Part shown: positions 1 through 8,440 of the stretch, one piece after another
Layout: each line of letters begins with the position of its first letter
Numbering within the stretch: position 1 is the first letter of the stretch
Assembly: GCA_007125845.1 (NCBI GenBank)
Contig: SLCK01000029.1
Coordinates: 1 to 46,344, forward strand
DNA: 46,344 nt
Origin: Gemmatimonadota bacterium
GTDB taxonomy: Bacteria; Gemmatimonadota; Gemmatimonadetes; Longimicrobiales; Gaopeijiaceae
Reading direction: 5' to 3'
Translations under genes and position numbers: made by a program
The notes under the pieces: generated by a model
Told to the model about the DNA's origin: nothing
The model's database searches: none
What the model saw: the letters and a program-made list of their open reading frames with translations, nothing else

Positions 1-2
1 AG

Positions 3-161
3 GATCCCGACCGGCTTCTCGACGTCGCGAACCAGTACTTTCCCCTCCCGGGAAAGCCGCTCCTCTACGTGCCGCGCGTGCGCGATCTCGACGTGCCGGG
101 GCTCGAGCCTTCGGACGTACCGGGGCTCGAGCCTCCGCCAGACACGACCGGCGCCTCCTGA
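3..161 (+). CDS. C-terminal end of an unidentified protein (partial)
   Basis: An open frame enters from the left edge and stops at TGA 159-161, leaving 52 residues. The visible part has a motif GKPLLYVPRVRDL followed by two copies of an eight-residue unit (DVPGLEPS, DVPGLEPP) encoded by a 24-nt tandem repeat at 90-137, then a short polar tail. It is convergent with gatB, whose stop lies 61 nt downstream. Codon third positions are GC-rich as in the neighbours. I do not recognise the family; the start and any domain lie outside the window. Confidence 0.5.
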   Translation, partial: DPDRLLDVANQYFPLPGKPLLYVPRVRDLDVPGLEPSDVPGLEPPPDTTGAS

Positions 162-222
162 CCACGGACTCCGGGGCACGGCAGCCGGCTTCTTCGGGAG
201 CGCACCCGCACCGGCAGGTCGA

Positions 223-1707
223 TCAGCCCTCGAGCTTGCGCGCCAGGAGCCGGGCGACCTCCCCCGGATCCGCCTTCCCCCGCGACCTCTTCATCACCTC
301 ACCCATGAAGTAACCCTGCAGGCGCTTCTCACCTCCGCGAAAACGGGCCACCTCGTCCGGATGTCCCTCCAGCACCTCGTCCACCCAGGCCTCGATCCGG
401 TCGGAGTCGCGCACCTGCACGAGGCCCTCCCGCTCGACGATGACACCCGCCTCCTCCCCCGTCTCGACCATCTTGCGCAGGACCCCCTTTCCCACGTTGT
501 GGCTGATCGTATCCCCTTCCACCAGGTCGATGAGGTCGGCCAACGCCTCCGCCGGGACCGGAAAGTCCCCGGCGTCGAGGCCAACGTCCTTCATCGCCGC
601 CAGCACCGGACCCATGATCCAGTTCGACGCGCTCTTCGCGTCGCCCCTCTGAGCGGCCACGGCTTCAAAGTAGTCCGCGAGCGCTCGGGACGCGGTCAGG
701 ACCTCGGCATCGTAGACCGGAAGTCCCAGCTCGGCCACGAACCGGTCGGCGCGGGACGCGGGGAGCTCGGGCAGCTCGGCCCTCAACGTCTCGATGCGAT
801 CCCGTCCGAGGCGGAGAGGCGGCAGGTCCGGTTCGGGGAAGTAGCGGTAGTCGTGGCTCTCCTCCTTCGTGCGCATCGGGCGAACCTCGCCCTTCACCTC
901 GTCCCAGAGAAGGGTCATGTGCTCGACGGCTCCCCCGGCGGCGGTGACTTCCATCTGGCGAGCGATCTCGGTCGTGAGCGCCTTCTCCACCCCTGAGAAG
1001 GAGTTCATGTTCTTGACCTCGGTCTTGGTCTCCAGGGTTGTCGAGCCCCGGGGCCGGATCGAGACGTTGGCGTCGACCCGGAGCGAACCCTCCTCCATGT
1101 TGCAGTCCGAGACGTCCAGGTACTCGATGACTCGCTTGACCTGCTGGAGATAGGCTCTCGCCTGCGCCGGACTCGTCAGGTCCGGCTCCGAGACGAACTC
1201 GATGAGGGGCGTGCCCGCCCGATTCAGGTCCACCGCGGTGGCTCGCCGGAAGCGGTCGTGCACGGACTTTCCCGCGTCCTCCTCCATATGGATCCGACGG
1301 ATTCTCACGACGCTCTCTCCGTCGTCCATGCGGACCCGGAAGCTCCCTCCGGTAGCGAGCGGACGCTCGAACTGCGAGATCTGATACCCCTTGGGAAGAT
1401 CCGGATAGAAGTAGTTCTTCCTCGCGAACACGCTGGTCTCGTGGACGTCGCACCCGAAAGCCACCGCGGCCCGCACAGCGAGATCGACAGCCTCCTCGTT
1501 GATCGTCGGAAGGGCTCCGGGCAGGCCGAGGCACACCGGACAGACGTTCGTGTTCGGGGCGTCGCCGAATCGGGTGGAATCGGGACAGAAGAGCTTCTGG
1601 TCCGTCCGGAGCTGGACGTGGATCTCGAGGCCGATGACCGCCTCCATCTCCTCCGCCATGCGGGCCTCGCCCACGGCCCCCTCTCGACGTGACGGCGTCT
1701 CAGGCAT
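223..1707 (-). CDS. gatB: Aspartyl/glutamyl-tRNA(Asn/Gln) amidotransferase subunit B
   Basis: Binds misacylated Glu-tRNA(Gln) or Asp-tRNA(Asn), activates the side-chain carboxylate with ATP and receives ammonia from GatA. The 494-residue product carries the GatB signatures EAVIGLEIHVQL near the N-terminus, CPVCLGLPGALP with the zinc-type cysteines, KNYFYPDLPKGYQISQ, and a C-terminal YqeY-like helical domain ending in MKRSRGKADP. I chose ATG 1707 because it overlaps the gatA stop by 8 nt and has a strong GGGAGGGG ribosome site; ATG 1659 (start MAEEMEAV) is a shorter alternative closer to the usual N-terminus. Last gene of the serS-pcrA-gatCAB operon. The gene symbol is secure. Confidence 0.97.
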   Translation of the reverse strand: MPETPSRREGAVGEARMAEEMEAVIGLEIHVQLRTDQKLFCPDSTRFGDAPNTNVCPVCLGLPGALPTINEEAVDLAVRAAVAFGCDVHETSVFARKNYFYPDLPKGYQISQFERPLATGGSFRVRMDDGESVVRIRRIHMEEDAGKSVHDRFRRATAVDLNRAGTPLIEFVSEPDLTSPAQARAYLQQVKRVIEYLDVSDCNMEEGSLRVDANVSIRPRGSTTLETKTEVKNMNSFSGVEKALTTEIARQMEVTAAGGAVEHMTLLWDEVKGEVRPMRTKEESHDYRYFPEPDLPPLRLGRDRIETLRAELPELPASRADRFVAELGLPVYDAEVLTASRALADYFEAVAAQRGDAKSASNWIMGPVLAAMKDVGLDAGDFPVPAEALADLIDLVEGDTISHNVGKGVLRKMVETGEEAGVIVEREGLVQVRDSDRIEAWVDEVLEGHPDEVARFRGGEKRLQGYFMGEVMKRSRGKADPGEVARLLARKLEG

Positions 1708-3142
1708 CGGTCCCCTCCCTGCGAGCGTCTCCCACCCCCCCGGCAACCGCCCCGGTGAGCGACTCGAGGGCGTGCGCCGCCTGGATCATCCGTGCTTCGT
1801 CCCACATCGGAGCCAGGAACTGTCCTCCGACGGGCAATCCCTCGACGGCCCCGATCGGAATCGAGATGCCCGGAATCCCGGCCAGGTTGGCCGTCACCGT
1901 GTAGATGTCCGAGAGGTACATGGCGACCGGATCGGTCGTCCGCTCTCCGAGCCGGAATGCGGGCGTGGGAGAGGTGGGCGTGAACAGGACATCGACCCCG
2001 TCGGCCCACACTCTCCGGAAATCCCGCGCGATCAGTGCCCTCACCCGCTGGGCGCGCCCGTAGTACGCATCGTAGTAGCCGGCGGAGAGGGCGAAGGTGC
2101 CCAGCATGATCCGCCGCACGACCTCGGCCCCGAAGCCCCGCGTGCGCGACTCCTCGTAGACCGCGTCGATCGACTCCGCTCCCGGAGCTCGCACCCCGTA
2201 GCGCACCCCATCGTAGCGCGCGAGGTTCGACGAGGCCTCGGCCGGGGCGAGGATGTAGTAGGTCGGCACGGCGTAGCGCGTGTGCGGGAGGGAGACCTCG
2301 CGCACCCGGGCCCCCGCTTCCCGCAGCCGATCGAAGGCCTCCCGGCACACCTCGGCGACCGCGGGATCCAGCTCCTCGGTGAAGTACTCCGCCGGGACCC
2401 CGATCGTGAGCCCGTCGACCCCCACCCCGAACGAAGCCGCCCAGTCGGGTACCGCGCGGTCGGCGGAGGTCGCGTCGCGTGGATCATGCCCGGACACGGC
2501 CTGGAGGAGCCGGGTCGCATCTTCCACCGTGGCCCCCAGGCTCCCGACCTGGTCGAGCGAGGAGGCGAAGGCGACGAGCCCGTATCGGCTCACGCGTCCG
2601 TAGGTGGGCTTGATCCCGACCACGCCGCAGAAGGCCGCAGGCTGCCGCACCGAGCCACCCGTGTCGGAGCCGAGGGCGCACGGCACGATCCCGGCCGCCA
2701 CCGCTGCGGCCGAGCCCCCCGAGCTGCCTCCCGGCACACGGGCGCGATCGCGCGGATTCCGGGTGGGGCGGTAGCCCGAGTTCTCGGTGGACGAGCCCAT
2801 CGCGAACTCGTCCATGTTCGTCTTCCCGAGCACCCATCCCCCCGCCGCCCGAAGCTTGCGGACCACCGTCGCCTCGAAGGGAGACACATAGCCCTCGAGG
2901 ATCCTGGAGCCGCAGCTCGTGGGCAGCTCGCGCGTGCAGATGTTGTCCTTCACCGCCACAGGCACCCCCGCGAGCGAGCCCTCCGCCGCCTCTCCCTCCT
3001 CCGTTTCCAGAGAGAGGAAGGCGTGCAGGGGAACGTCACCGGAGTCCGCCTCCCGGGCCCGGTCGAGGGCGCCGCGAACGAAGTGATCCCTCTCGACCTC
3101 ACCCGCCTGGACGCGCCGGGCGATCTCGCTGCACGCGCTCAT
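1700..3142 (-). CDS. gatA: Aspartyl/glutamyl-tRNA(Asn/Gln) amidotransferase subunit A
   Basis: Glutaminase subunit of GatCAB; it releases ammonia from glutamine for transamidation of misacylated tRNA. It is a 480-residue amidase-signature protein with the full Ser-cisSer-Lys triad: Lys65 in PVAVKDN, Ser140 in PGGSSGGS and the nucleophile Ser164 in GSDTGGSVRQP; the spacing (75 and 24 residues) matches GatA enzymes. The start ATG 3142 overlaps the gatC stop as ATGA, which argues against an upstream in-frame start that would add a Gly/Ser-rich leader of 37 residues. The C-terminus overlaps gatB by 8 nt, so the three subunits are probably made by coupled translation. Its presence suggests that Gln-tRNA and/or Asn-tRNA is made by the indirect route. 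Confidence 0.97.
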   Translation of the reverse strand: MSACSEIARRVQAGEVERDHFVRGALDRAREADSGDVPLHAFLSLETEEGEAAEGSLAGVPVAVKDNICTRELPTSCGSRILEGYVSPFEATVVRKLRAAGGWVLGKTNMDEFAMGSSTENSGYRPTRNPRDRARVPGGSSGGSAAAVAAGIVPCALGSDTGGSVRQPAAFCGVVGIKPTYGRVSRYGLVAFASSLDQVGSLGATVEDATRLLQAVSGHDPRDATSADRAVPDWAASFGVGVDGLTIGVPAEYFTEELDPAVAEVCREAFDRLREAGARVREVSLPHTRYAVPTYYILAPAEASSNLARYDGVRYGVRAPGAESIDAVYEESRTRGFGAEVVRRIMLGTFALSAGYYDAYYGRAQRVRALIARDFRRVWADGVDVLFTPTSPTPAFRLGERTTDPVAMYLSDIYTVTANLAGIPGISIPIGAVEGLPVGGQFLAPMWDEARMIQAAHALESLTGAVAGGVGDARREGTDA

Positions 3143-3501
3143 CGCTCCGCCCCGTCCGGCCCCTCTCCCGAGTCCGGTTCCACCCCCTGATCCAGAGCCG
3201 GCCCCTGATCCAGGGCCGGAAGACGCGGAACGAGGAAGAACCCCTCGCGCCACGCCGGGGCCATTCCCTCGGGGCCCCGGTCGCCGAGCCGATCGGCCTC
3301 GATCTCTCGAGGCCGAAAGCCCGACGACGCGGCGGAGGTCTCTTCGTCCCCGCCGATCTCCTCCAGCTCCACCGACTCCAGGACCTGGATGTGGTCCAGG
3401 ATTCCGTTCAGCTCGCGCGTGAGGCGCTCGATCGCACGTTCGTCGGGCCGCAACCTGGCCAGCTCCGCAATCCGGCTCACCTCGTCCTTCGATACCGACA
3501 C
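3139..3501 (-). CDS. gatC: Aspartyl/glutamyl-tRNA(Asn/Gln) amidotransferase subunit C
   Basis: Small linker subunit that clamps GatA to GatB. The first ~70 residues match GatC: VSRIAELARLRPDE, then LTRELNGILDHIQVLESV. The protein has 120 residues, longer than the usual ~95-100, because of a tail with a duplicated PALDQG unit and an acidic end. The usual GatC C-terminal motif for docking on GatA is still recognisable around RPREIEADRLGD and EGFFLVPRLP. The start is GTG 3501, 13 nt after the pcrA stop, and the end overlaps gatA by 4 nt. Confidence 0.93.
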   Translation of the reverse strand: MSVSKDEVSRIAELARLRPDERAIERLTRELNGILDHIQVLESVELEEIGGDEETSAASSGFRPREIEADRLGDRGPEGMAPAWREGFFLVPRLPALDQGPALDQGVEPDSGEGPDGAER

Positions 3502-3514
3502 CGCACGCTCCTCG

Positions 3515-5842
3515 TCAGAAGTCCCGTTCCAGCCCCGCGTAGCGGGCCAACAGCTTCTTGGTTCCGATCGAATCGAATCTCACCGTCACCCGGACGTCCG
3601 ACCCGGACCCGGAGATCTCCAGCACCGTTCCGGAGCCGAAGGTGCCGTGGCGCACCCGCTCGCCCCGCGTCAGGTAGGCGCGATCCTGATTGAGGTCTGA
3701 TTCGAAGGCCGCCTCCTCCCGGCTCTCGGCCTCGGAGCCCTGAAGGCTCCGCCTGGCCCTCCTCGCCGCCGAGCCGAAAGGATCCTCTGCCCTTCCCTCC
3801 CATCGCCTGGATTCTCTCGACGCGCGCTCCACCCCCGGAGATCTTCGCCGGAGCAGGATCTCGTCGGGGATTGCCTCCACGAAGGAGGAGAGTCGCCCCG
3901 GCATGACATCGCCCGCGCGCCGCCGCTCCCGGGCCCAGCTCATGAAGAGCCGATCCTGCGCTCGGGTGATCCCGACGTAGAAGAGCCGACGCTCCTCCTC
4001 GAGCTGCGCCGGCTCGTCATACGCGCGTCCCAGGGGAAAGAGTCCGTCCTCCAGCCCCGCGATGAACACCCAGGGATACTCCAATCCCTTCGCGTTGTGG
4101 AGGGTCATGAAGGTCACCGCATCCGAATCGGGGTCGTGACGATCCAGATCGGTGACGAGCGCCGCCTGCTGGAGGAACAGATCGAGCTCCGTGAAGTGCT
4201 CGGGTGCCTCGCCCTCCCACTCCTCCTGCAGGCGAAGCTCGAAGTCCATCGCGCCGGCCACCAGCTCCTTCACGTTCTCTACGCGGTCGTCCCCGTCCGG
4301 GCCCTCGTCGCGGAGATGCTGGAGGAGGTCGAGTCGATCCACCAGCTCCTCCACGAGCGGCCCGACGGCGAGATGAGCCGCACGGGCGGAAAACTCCCGG
4401 ATGAGCGCCGCGAACCGGCGCAGCCCCTTCACGCCTCCCGCTGGAAGACCCGGCACCTCCTCGGCCCGCTCGGCGCCCTCCAGGAGCGTTGAGCCCGTTT
4501 CGTCCGCCCACTTCTGGAGTCGCTCCCGTGTGGCCTTGCCCACGCCCCTCCTGGGAACGTTCACGACCCGGTCGAATGCGGCCTGGTCGAGAGGATTCGA
4601 GATCAGCCTGAGGTAGGCCAGGACGTCCTGGATCTCCCGGCGCTCGTAGAATCGGACCCCGCCCACGATCTGGTAGGGGATGCCCTTCCGACGGAACGCA
4701 TCCTCGAGCGCGCGCGATTGAGCGTTGGTCCGGTAGAGGATGGCGGCCGACCGGTAGCCGGGCAGGTCTCCGTCGGCCACTCGCTGCTCCAGCTCCCGCA
4801 CGAGCCAGTTCGCCTCGTCCCGTTCGTCGGACGTCTCCACCAGCTCGATACGCCCCCCCTTCTCCCGATCGGTCCGAAGGGATTTCTCCTTGCGCTGACG
4901 GTTCTGCCGGATCACTTCGTTGGCCGCCTGGAGAATCACGCCCGTCGAGCGGTAGTTCTGCTCCAGCCGGACGACCTTCGCCCCGGGGAAGGTGCGCTCG
5001 AAATCGAGGATGTTCCGGATGTCGGCCCCACGCCACCCGTAGATCGACTGGTCGTCGTCGCCCACCACCATGAGGTTACGGTGGCGACTCGCCAGAGCCT
5101 CGAGGAAACGGAACTGTGCGTGGTTCGTGTCCTGGTACTCGTCCACCAGGATGAAGCCGAAGCGCTCCTGGTAGCGGGCGAGCAGGTCCGGGATGGCCTC
5201 GAAGAGCTCGACCGGTTTCACGAGGAGGTCGTCGAAGTCGAAGGCGTTCTGATCCTTCAGCGACTTCTGGTACGCGGGGTAGATCCTGGCCACCGTCCGC
5301 GCGAAGAAATCCAGGCTCTCTCCGTGCTCCTCCTGAAAGCGCGCGGGCGAGATCAACTGGTTCTTCGCGTCGCTCAACGCCGCACGCACGGCTTTCGGCT
5401 TCCAGCGCTTGGGGTCGAGCCCCTGGGCCTCGGTCACCCGCTTGATCTCGCGCAGGCTCTCCTCGGCGTCGAAGATCGTGAATGCCGGATCCCAACCGAG
5501 CCGCTCCGAGTGCCGCCGGAGCAGGCGAGCCCCCACTGCATGGAACGTTCCGATCCAGGCCCCGGTCGGTTCCCGGCCGAGGAGCCCGGTGATCCGCTGG
5601 CGCATTTCACCGGCAGCCTTGTTCGTGAAGGTCACCGCGAGGACTCTGTCCGGAGTCACGCCGTGCTCGTCGATCAGCGCCGCCACGCGCGCGGTGAGAA
5701 CCCGAGTCTTGCCCGAGCCGGCGCCCGCGAGGACGAGGATGGGGCCCTCCAGGTGCCCCACCGCGGAGCTCTGCGCAGGGTTCAGCTCGGCCAGCGCCCG
5801 ACCGGCTGGACGGCCCCCGACATCCCGGGACGCGGAAGTCAC
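3515..5842 (-). CDS. pcrA: UvrD/PcrA-type ATP-dependent 3'-5' DNA helicase
   Basis: Superfamily 1A helicase for nucleotide excision repair, mismatch repair or removal of recombinase and stalled polymerase from DNA. The 775-residue product has the Q motif (LNPAQSSAV), Walker A (AGAGSGKT, residues ~40-47), motif Ia TFTNKAAGEM, Walker B VDEYQDTN, motif III GDDDQSIYGWRGAD, motif IV EQNYRST, motif V TFMTLHNAKGLEYPWVF and motif VI LFYVGITRA. The last ~50 residues (RVRHGTFGSGTVLEI) form the Tudor-like PcrA C-terminal domain that binds RNA polymerase. The start is GTG 5842, overlapping the serS stop as GTGA. PcrA and UvrD cannot be told apart from sequence alone; the C-terminal domain favours PcrA naming. 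Confidence 0.95.
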   Translation of the reverse strand: MTSASRDVGGRPAGRALAELNPAQSSAVGHLEGPILVLAGAGSGKTRVLTARVAALIDEHGVTPDRVLAVTFTNKAAGEMRQRITGLLGREPTGAWIGTFHAVGARLLRRHSERLGWDPAFTIFDAEESLREIKRVTEAQGLDPKRWKPKAVRAALSDAKNQLISPARFQEEHGESLDFFARTVARIYPAYQKSLKDQNAFDFDDLLVKPVELFEAIPDLLARYQERFGFILVDEYQDTNHAQFRFLEALASRHRNLMVVGDDDQSIYGWRGADIRNILDFERTFPGAKVVRLEQNYRSTGVILQAANEVIRQNRQRKEKSLRTDREKGGRIELVETSDERDEANWLVRELEQRVADGDLPGYRSAAILYRTNAQSRALEDAFRRKGIPYQIVGGVRFYERREIQDVLAYLRLISNPLDQAAFDRVVNVPRRGVGKATRERLQKWADETGSTLLEGAERAEEVPGLPAGGVKGLRRFAALIREFSARAAHLAVGPLVEELVDRLDLLQHLRDEGPDGDDRVENVKELVAGAMDFELRLQEEWEGEAPEHFTELDLFLQQAALVTDLDRHDPDSDAVTFMTLHNAKGLEYPWVFIAGLEDGLFPLGRAYDEPAQLEEERRLFYVGITRAQDRLFMSWARERRRAGDVMPGRLSSFVEAIPDEILLRRRSPGVERASRESRRWEGRAEDPFGSAARRARRSLQGSEAESREEAAFESDLNQDRAYLTRGERVRHGTFGSGTVLEISGSGSDVRVTVRFDSIGTKKLLARYAGLERDF

Positions 5843-7128
5843 GATTCGTTGACCGGCTTCAGCTCCCCGACCCCCATCCGGTCCTGAATCACTTCGGGCA
5901 GCTCCACGCTACCGTCCTCCCGCTGATACGTCTCCAGAAGGGCGACGAGCAACCTGGGAAGCGCAAGCCCCGACCCGTTGAGCGTGTGGACGAACTCCGG
6001 CTTCTCCGCGGGCGCCGGCCGGTACCGGAGGTTGATTCGACGGGCCTGGAAATCCCCGAAGGTGGAACAGCTCGACACCTCGAGCCATCGCTCCACCCCC
6101 GGAGCCCATACCTCCAGGTCGTACGTCATCGCGGACGAGAAGCCGAGGTCGCCCGTGGCCAGCCGGACCACGCGGTAGGCCAGGCCGAGCTCCTGCAAGA
6201 TCGTCTCGGCCTCCCCGGTCAGCTCCTCGAGGGCTTCCCGACTCCTCTCCGGGAGCTCGAATCGAACGAGCTCCACCTTGTCGAACTGGTGAATCCGGAG
6301 CAGACCTCGCGTGTCTGCTCCCGCGGCCCCGGCCTCGCGGCGAAAGCATGGAGAGTAGGCCGTGTAGCGCTGGGGAAGCTGATTCACGTCGAGAAGCTCG
6401 TCGCGGTGAAGGTTCGTCAGAGGAACCTCCGCCGTGGGAATCAACCAGAGCCCATCCCCCCGAGTCACGTACGACTCCTCCGCGAATTTCGGGAGCTGGC
6501 CCGTGCCCCTGAGGCTCTCCTCGGTGACGAGGTAGGGCACCCGCATCTCCTCGTAGCCGTGGCGTTCCACGTGCAGATCGAGCATCCAGTCGATCAGCAC
6601 CCGCTGCAGCCTGGCTCCCGGCCCCTTCAGGACGGGGAAGCCGGAGCCGGAGATCTTCGCCCCACGCGGCAGGTCGAGGAGTCCCAGGGCCTCACCCAGC
6701 TCCCAGTGGGGTCGCGCCTGAAACGGGTGGGTGCGGACCTCCCCCCACTCCCGAATGACGCGGTTCTCTTCCACTCCGCCCGAGTCGACCTCCGGAAGCG
6801 GCCGGTTGGGCAGATTCAGGAGAAGCTCCAGGGTGCGGCGATCCGCATCCGCGACCTCCGCCTCGAGGGCGGAGATCTCCTGCCCGACGTCCCGCATCTC
6901 CTCGATCAGCTTCGTTGCGTCCTCACCGTCCCTCTTGAGCTCGCCAATGACCCTGGAGACTTCGTTTCTGCGGGCTCGGAGCTCGTCGCCCCGCCTCACC
7001 GCGGCGCGTCTGTCGTCGTCGAGGGTCAGGAGGGTACGAATCACGTCCTCTCCCTCCGCCAGACCGCGGCGAGCGAGCGCCTCGCGGGCTCCGTCGGGGT
7101 CGCTTCGAATGGCCTTGAGGTCGAGCAC
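5839..7128 (-). CDS. serS: Seryl-tRNA synthetase
   Basis: Class II synthetase that charges tRNA(Ser) and tRNA(Sec) with serine. The 429-residue product has the N-terminal antiparallel coiled-coil arm (residues ~28-105, charged heptads with REALARRGL before it) that binds the long variable arm of tRNA(Ser). The catalytic core follows, with motif 2 (CFRREAGAAGADTRGLLR) and motif 3 (NGSGLALPRLLVALLE). Motif 2 reads AGAAGADTRG where many SerRS have AGSAGRDTRG. It lies 5 nt downstream of a lipoprotein gene and overlaps pcrA by 4 nt, so it is co-transcribed with repair and tRNA-amidation genes from the promoter at 7809-7838. Confidence 0.97.
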   Translation of the reverse strand: MLDLKAIRSDPDGAREALARRGLAEGEDVIRTLLTLDDDRRAAVRRGDELRARRNEVSRVIGELKRDGEDATKLIEEMRDVGQEISALEAEVADADRRTLELLLNLPNRPLPEVDSGGVEENRVIREWGEVRTHPFQARPHWELGEALGLLDLPRGAKISGSGFPVLKGPGARLQRVLIDWMLDLHVERHGYEEMRVPYLVTEESLRGTGQLPKFAEESYVTRGDGLWLIPTAEVPLTNLHRDELLDVNQLPQRYTAYSPCFRREAGAAGADTRGLLRIHQFDKVELVRFELPERSREALEELTGEAETILQELGLAYRVVRLATGDLGFSSAMTYDLEVWAPGVERWLEVSSCSTFGDFQARRINLRYRPAPAEKPEFVHTLNGSGLALPRLLVALLETYQREDGSVELPEVIQDRMGVGELKPVNES

Positions 7129-7133
7129 GCGCC

Positions 7134-7703
7134 TCAGCTCCCCGGGGGAACCAGCCGACGGTCGTTGCAGACCGGGCTCACGTCGTGCTTGAAGAGGAGC
7201 GCGCCCCGCTCCAGGTCGATCTCGAGGGGCTCCACCTTGCCGTAGAAGAAGCAGCGCTGCCCGAACCTCCCGCCCTGCTCGAACGTGCGGATCACGTAGA
7301 CGGTGCCGAGCTCGAGCGGCACCGGCTCCCGGGTGGTGTAGAGGAGGGTGTCGGCAGGGGCCTCACGCACGTCCTCGAAGGTCGTCTGAGGGATGGGGGC
7401 GATTCCGGCCCGGGACGGGCGACCGTCCACGATCACGTTCAGGGAACGCGGAGGGAGGAGGTACATGGCTCCATCCCTGCGATCGAGGGCGAAATCCCAC
7501 CTGCCCTCGGTCGTGGGGCTCTCGATGACCACGGCCCTCCGCTCGAGGAGGTTGTACCCCGAGGGGGTGTAGAGCTCCTCTCGGTCGAGAGAATAGAGCG
7601 TCGACTCCAGGGGGCTTTCCTCCCAACGGAACTCGAATGGATCGTCGCACCCCGTCAGGAGGGCCGCGACGGCAAGGACGGTGATCAGCTTCCAGATCTT
7701 CAC
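7134..7703 (-). CDS. Small lipoprotein of unknown function
   Basis: From GTG 7703 the product is 189 residues with a type II signal peptide: KIWKLITVLAVAALLTGC, lipobox LLTGC, lipidation on Cys19. The mature part is beta-rich with no family I recognise; it has two cysteines (CFFYGK and VCNDRR) that could form a disulfide, and a segment LDRRDGAMYLLPPRS. A longer in-frame start at 7799 would put 32 Arg/Pro-rich residues before the signal peptide and is unlikely. It is the first gene of the serS operon, 5 nt before serS. The ribosome site GGAGG lies about 13 nt from the GTG, rather far. Confidence 0.75.
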   Translation of the reverse strand: MKIWKLITVLAVAALLTGCDDPFEFRWEESPLESTLYSLDREELYTPSGYNLLERRAVVIESPTTEGRWDFALDRRDGAMYLLPPRSLNVIVDGRPSRAGIAPIPQTTFEDVREAPADTLLYTTREPVPLELGTVYVIRTFEQGGRFGQRCFFYGKVEPLEIDLERGALLFKHDVSPVCNDRRLVPPGS

Positions 7704-7808
7704 TTGCGAACCGTTCCCTCCGGGTGTTGGGCGTCGGGATGCGGGCGCCGCGTCCGGCGCGCGGACTCCCCACGGAACCGGCGATCCGAGCCGGCTCACG
7801 AAGGGCGA

Positions 7809-7838
7809 ACACTACCCGAACGGAAAGGGCGGTGTCAA
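7809..7838 (-). promoter_or_regulatory. Predicted sigma-70 promoter of the lipoprotein-serS-pcrA-gatCAB operon
   Basis: On the minus strand, -35 TTGACA (7833-7838), an 18-bp spacer and -10 TAGTGT (7809-7814). It lies about 105 nt upstream of the GTG at 7703 and is back to back with the plus-strand promoter at 7860-7888. Confidence 0.6.
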
Positions 7839-7859
7839 GGCCGAAACCCCCGAACTTTC

Positions 7860-7888
7860 TTGACTTTACACCCCCCCCGGGGTAGGTT
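7860..7888 (+). promoter_or_regulatory. Predicted sigma-70 promoter of the response regulator / sugar nucleotide operon
   Basis: -35 TTGACT (7860-7865), 17-bp spacer and -10 TAGGTT (7883-7888), with a C9 run in the spacer. It sits about 155 nt upstream of the ATG at 8045. The rest of 7704-8044 shows no convincing small gene or structured RNA. Confidence 0.5.
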
Positions 7889-8044
7889 CCGCGCGTTGAA
7901 CGGAGTGGGTAGTTTGGGCCGAAGCGAGGTGTCCCGGTACCGCAGGTTCGGCGGGCAAGATTGCGACCCGGTCGTCGTCGCAGCGGTGCGACTCTCGAGG
8001 CTCGTCCTCGACGCCGATCCACTGCCCGATCACGCGGAGAGCTC

Positions 8045-8440
8045 ATGGCGCCCCTCCCCTCGGCTGGATCGCTGCACCTCCTCGTCGCCGAGGACGAGCC
8101 CCACATCAGGAGAGTGCTCACCACCCTCCTGGATGCCTCGGGGTTCCAGGTGGAAGCGGTGGCGGATGGATCCGAGGCCCTCGCGGCCGTCCGGAGCGAC
8201 CGTCCCTTCTCCCTCCTCATCCTCGATATCGTCCTCCCCGGTTGCTCCGGTCTCGACGTGCTCCGGGAGGTCAGAACGCTCCCACATCGACAGGGGCTTC
8301 CCGTGATCATCCTGACGGCCAAGGGACAGGACATCGACCGCGAACAAGCATTCGCCCTGGGTGCGAATGCGTTCATGACCAAACCGTTCAGCCCCAAGAA
8401 GCTCCTGAAGCAGGCGGACGACCTCGTTGCGCCACGTTGA
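8045..8440 (+). CDS. Single-domain response regulator (REC only)
   Basis: A 131-residue stand-alone receiver domain. It has the acidic pair (AEDEP, residues 15-19), the phosphoacceptor Asp61 in LLILDIVLPG, the switch Thr in VIILTAKG and the conserved Lys in FMTKPFSP. There is no output domain, so it must act through a partner as CheY/Spo0F-like proteins do. No histidine kinase gene is in the window. ATG 8045 follows a GGAGAG ribosome site and gives a standard N-terminus. It overlaps the next gene by 14 nt, which ties its expression to sugar nucleotide enzymes. Confidence 0.92.
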   Translation: MAPLPSAGSLHLLVAEDEPHIRRVLTTLLDASGFQVEAVADGSEALAAVRSDRPFSLLILDIVLPGCSGLDVLREVRTLPHRQGLPVIILTAKGQDIDREQAFALGANAFMTKPFSPKKLLKQADDLVAPR

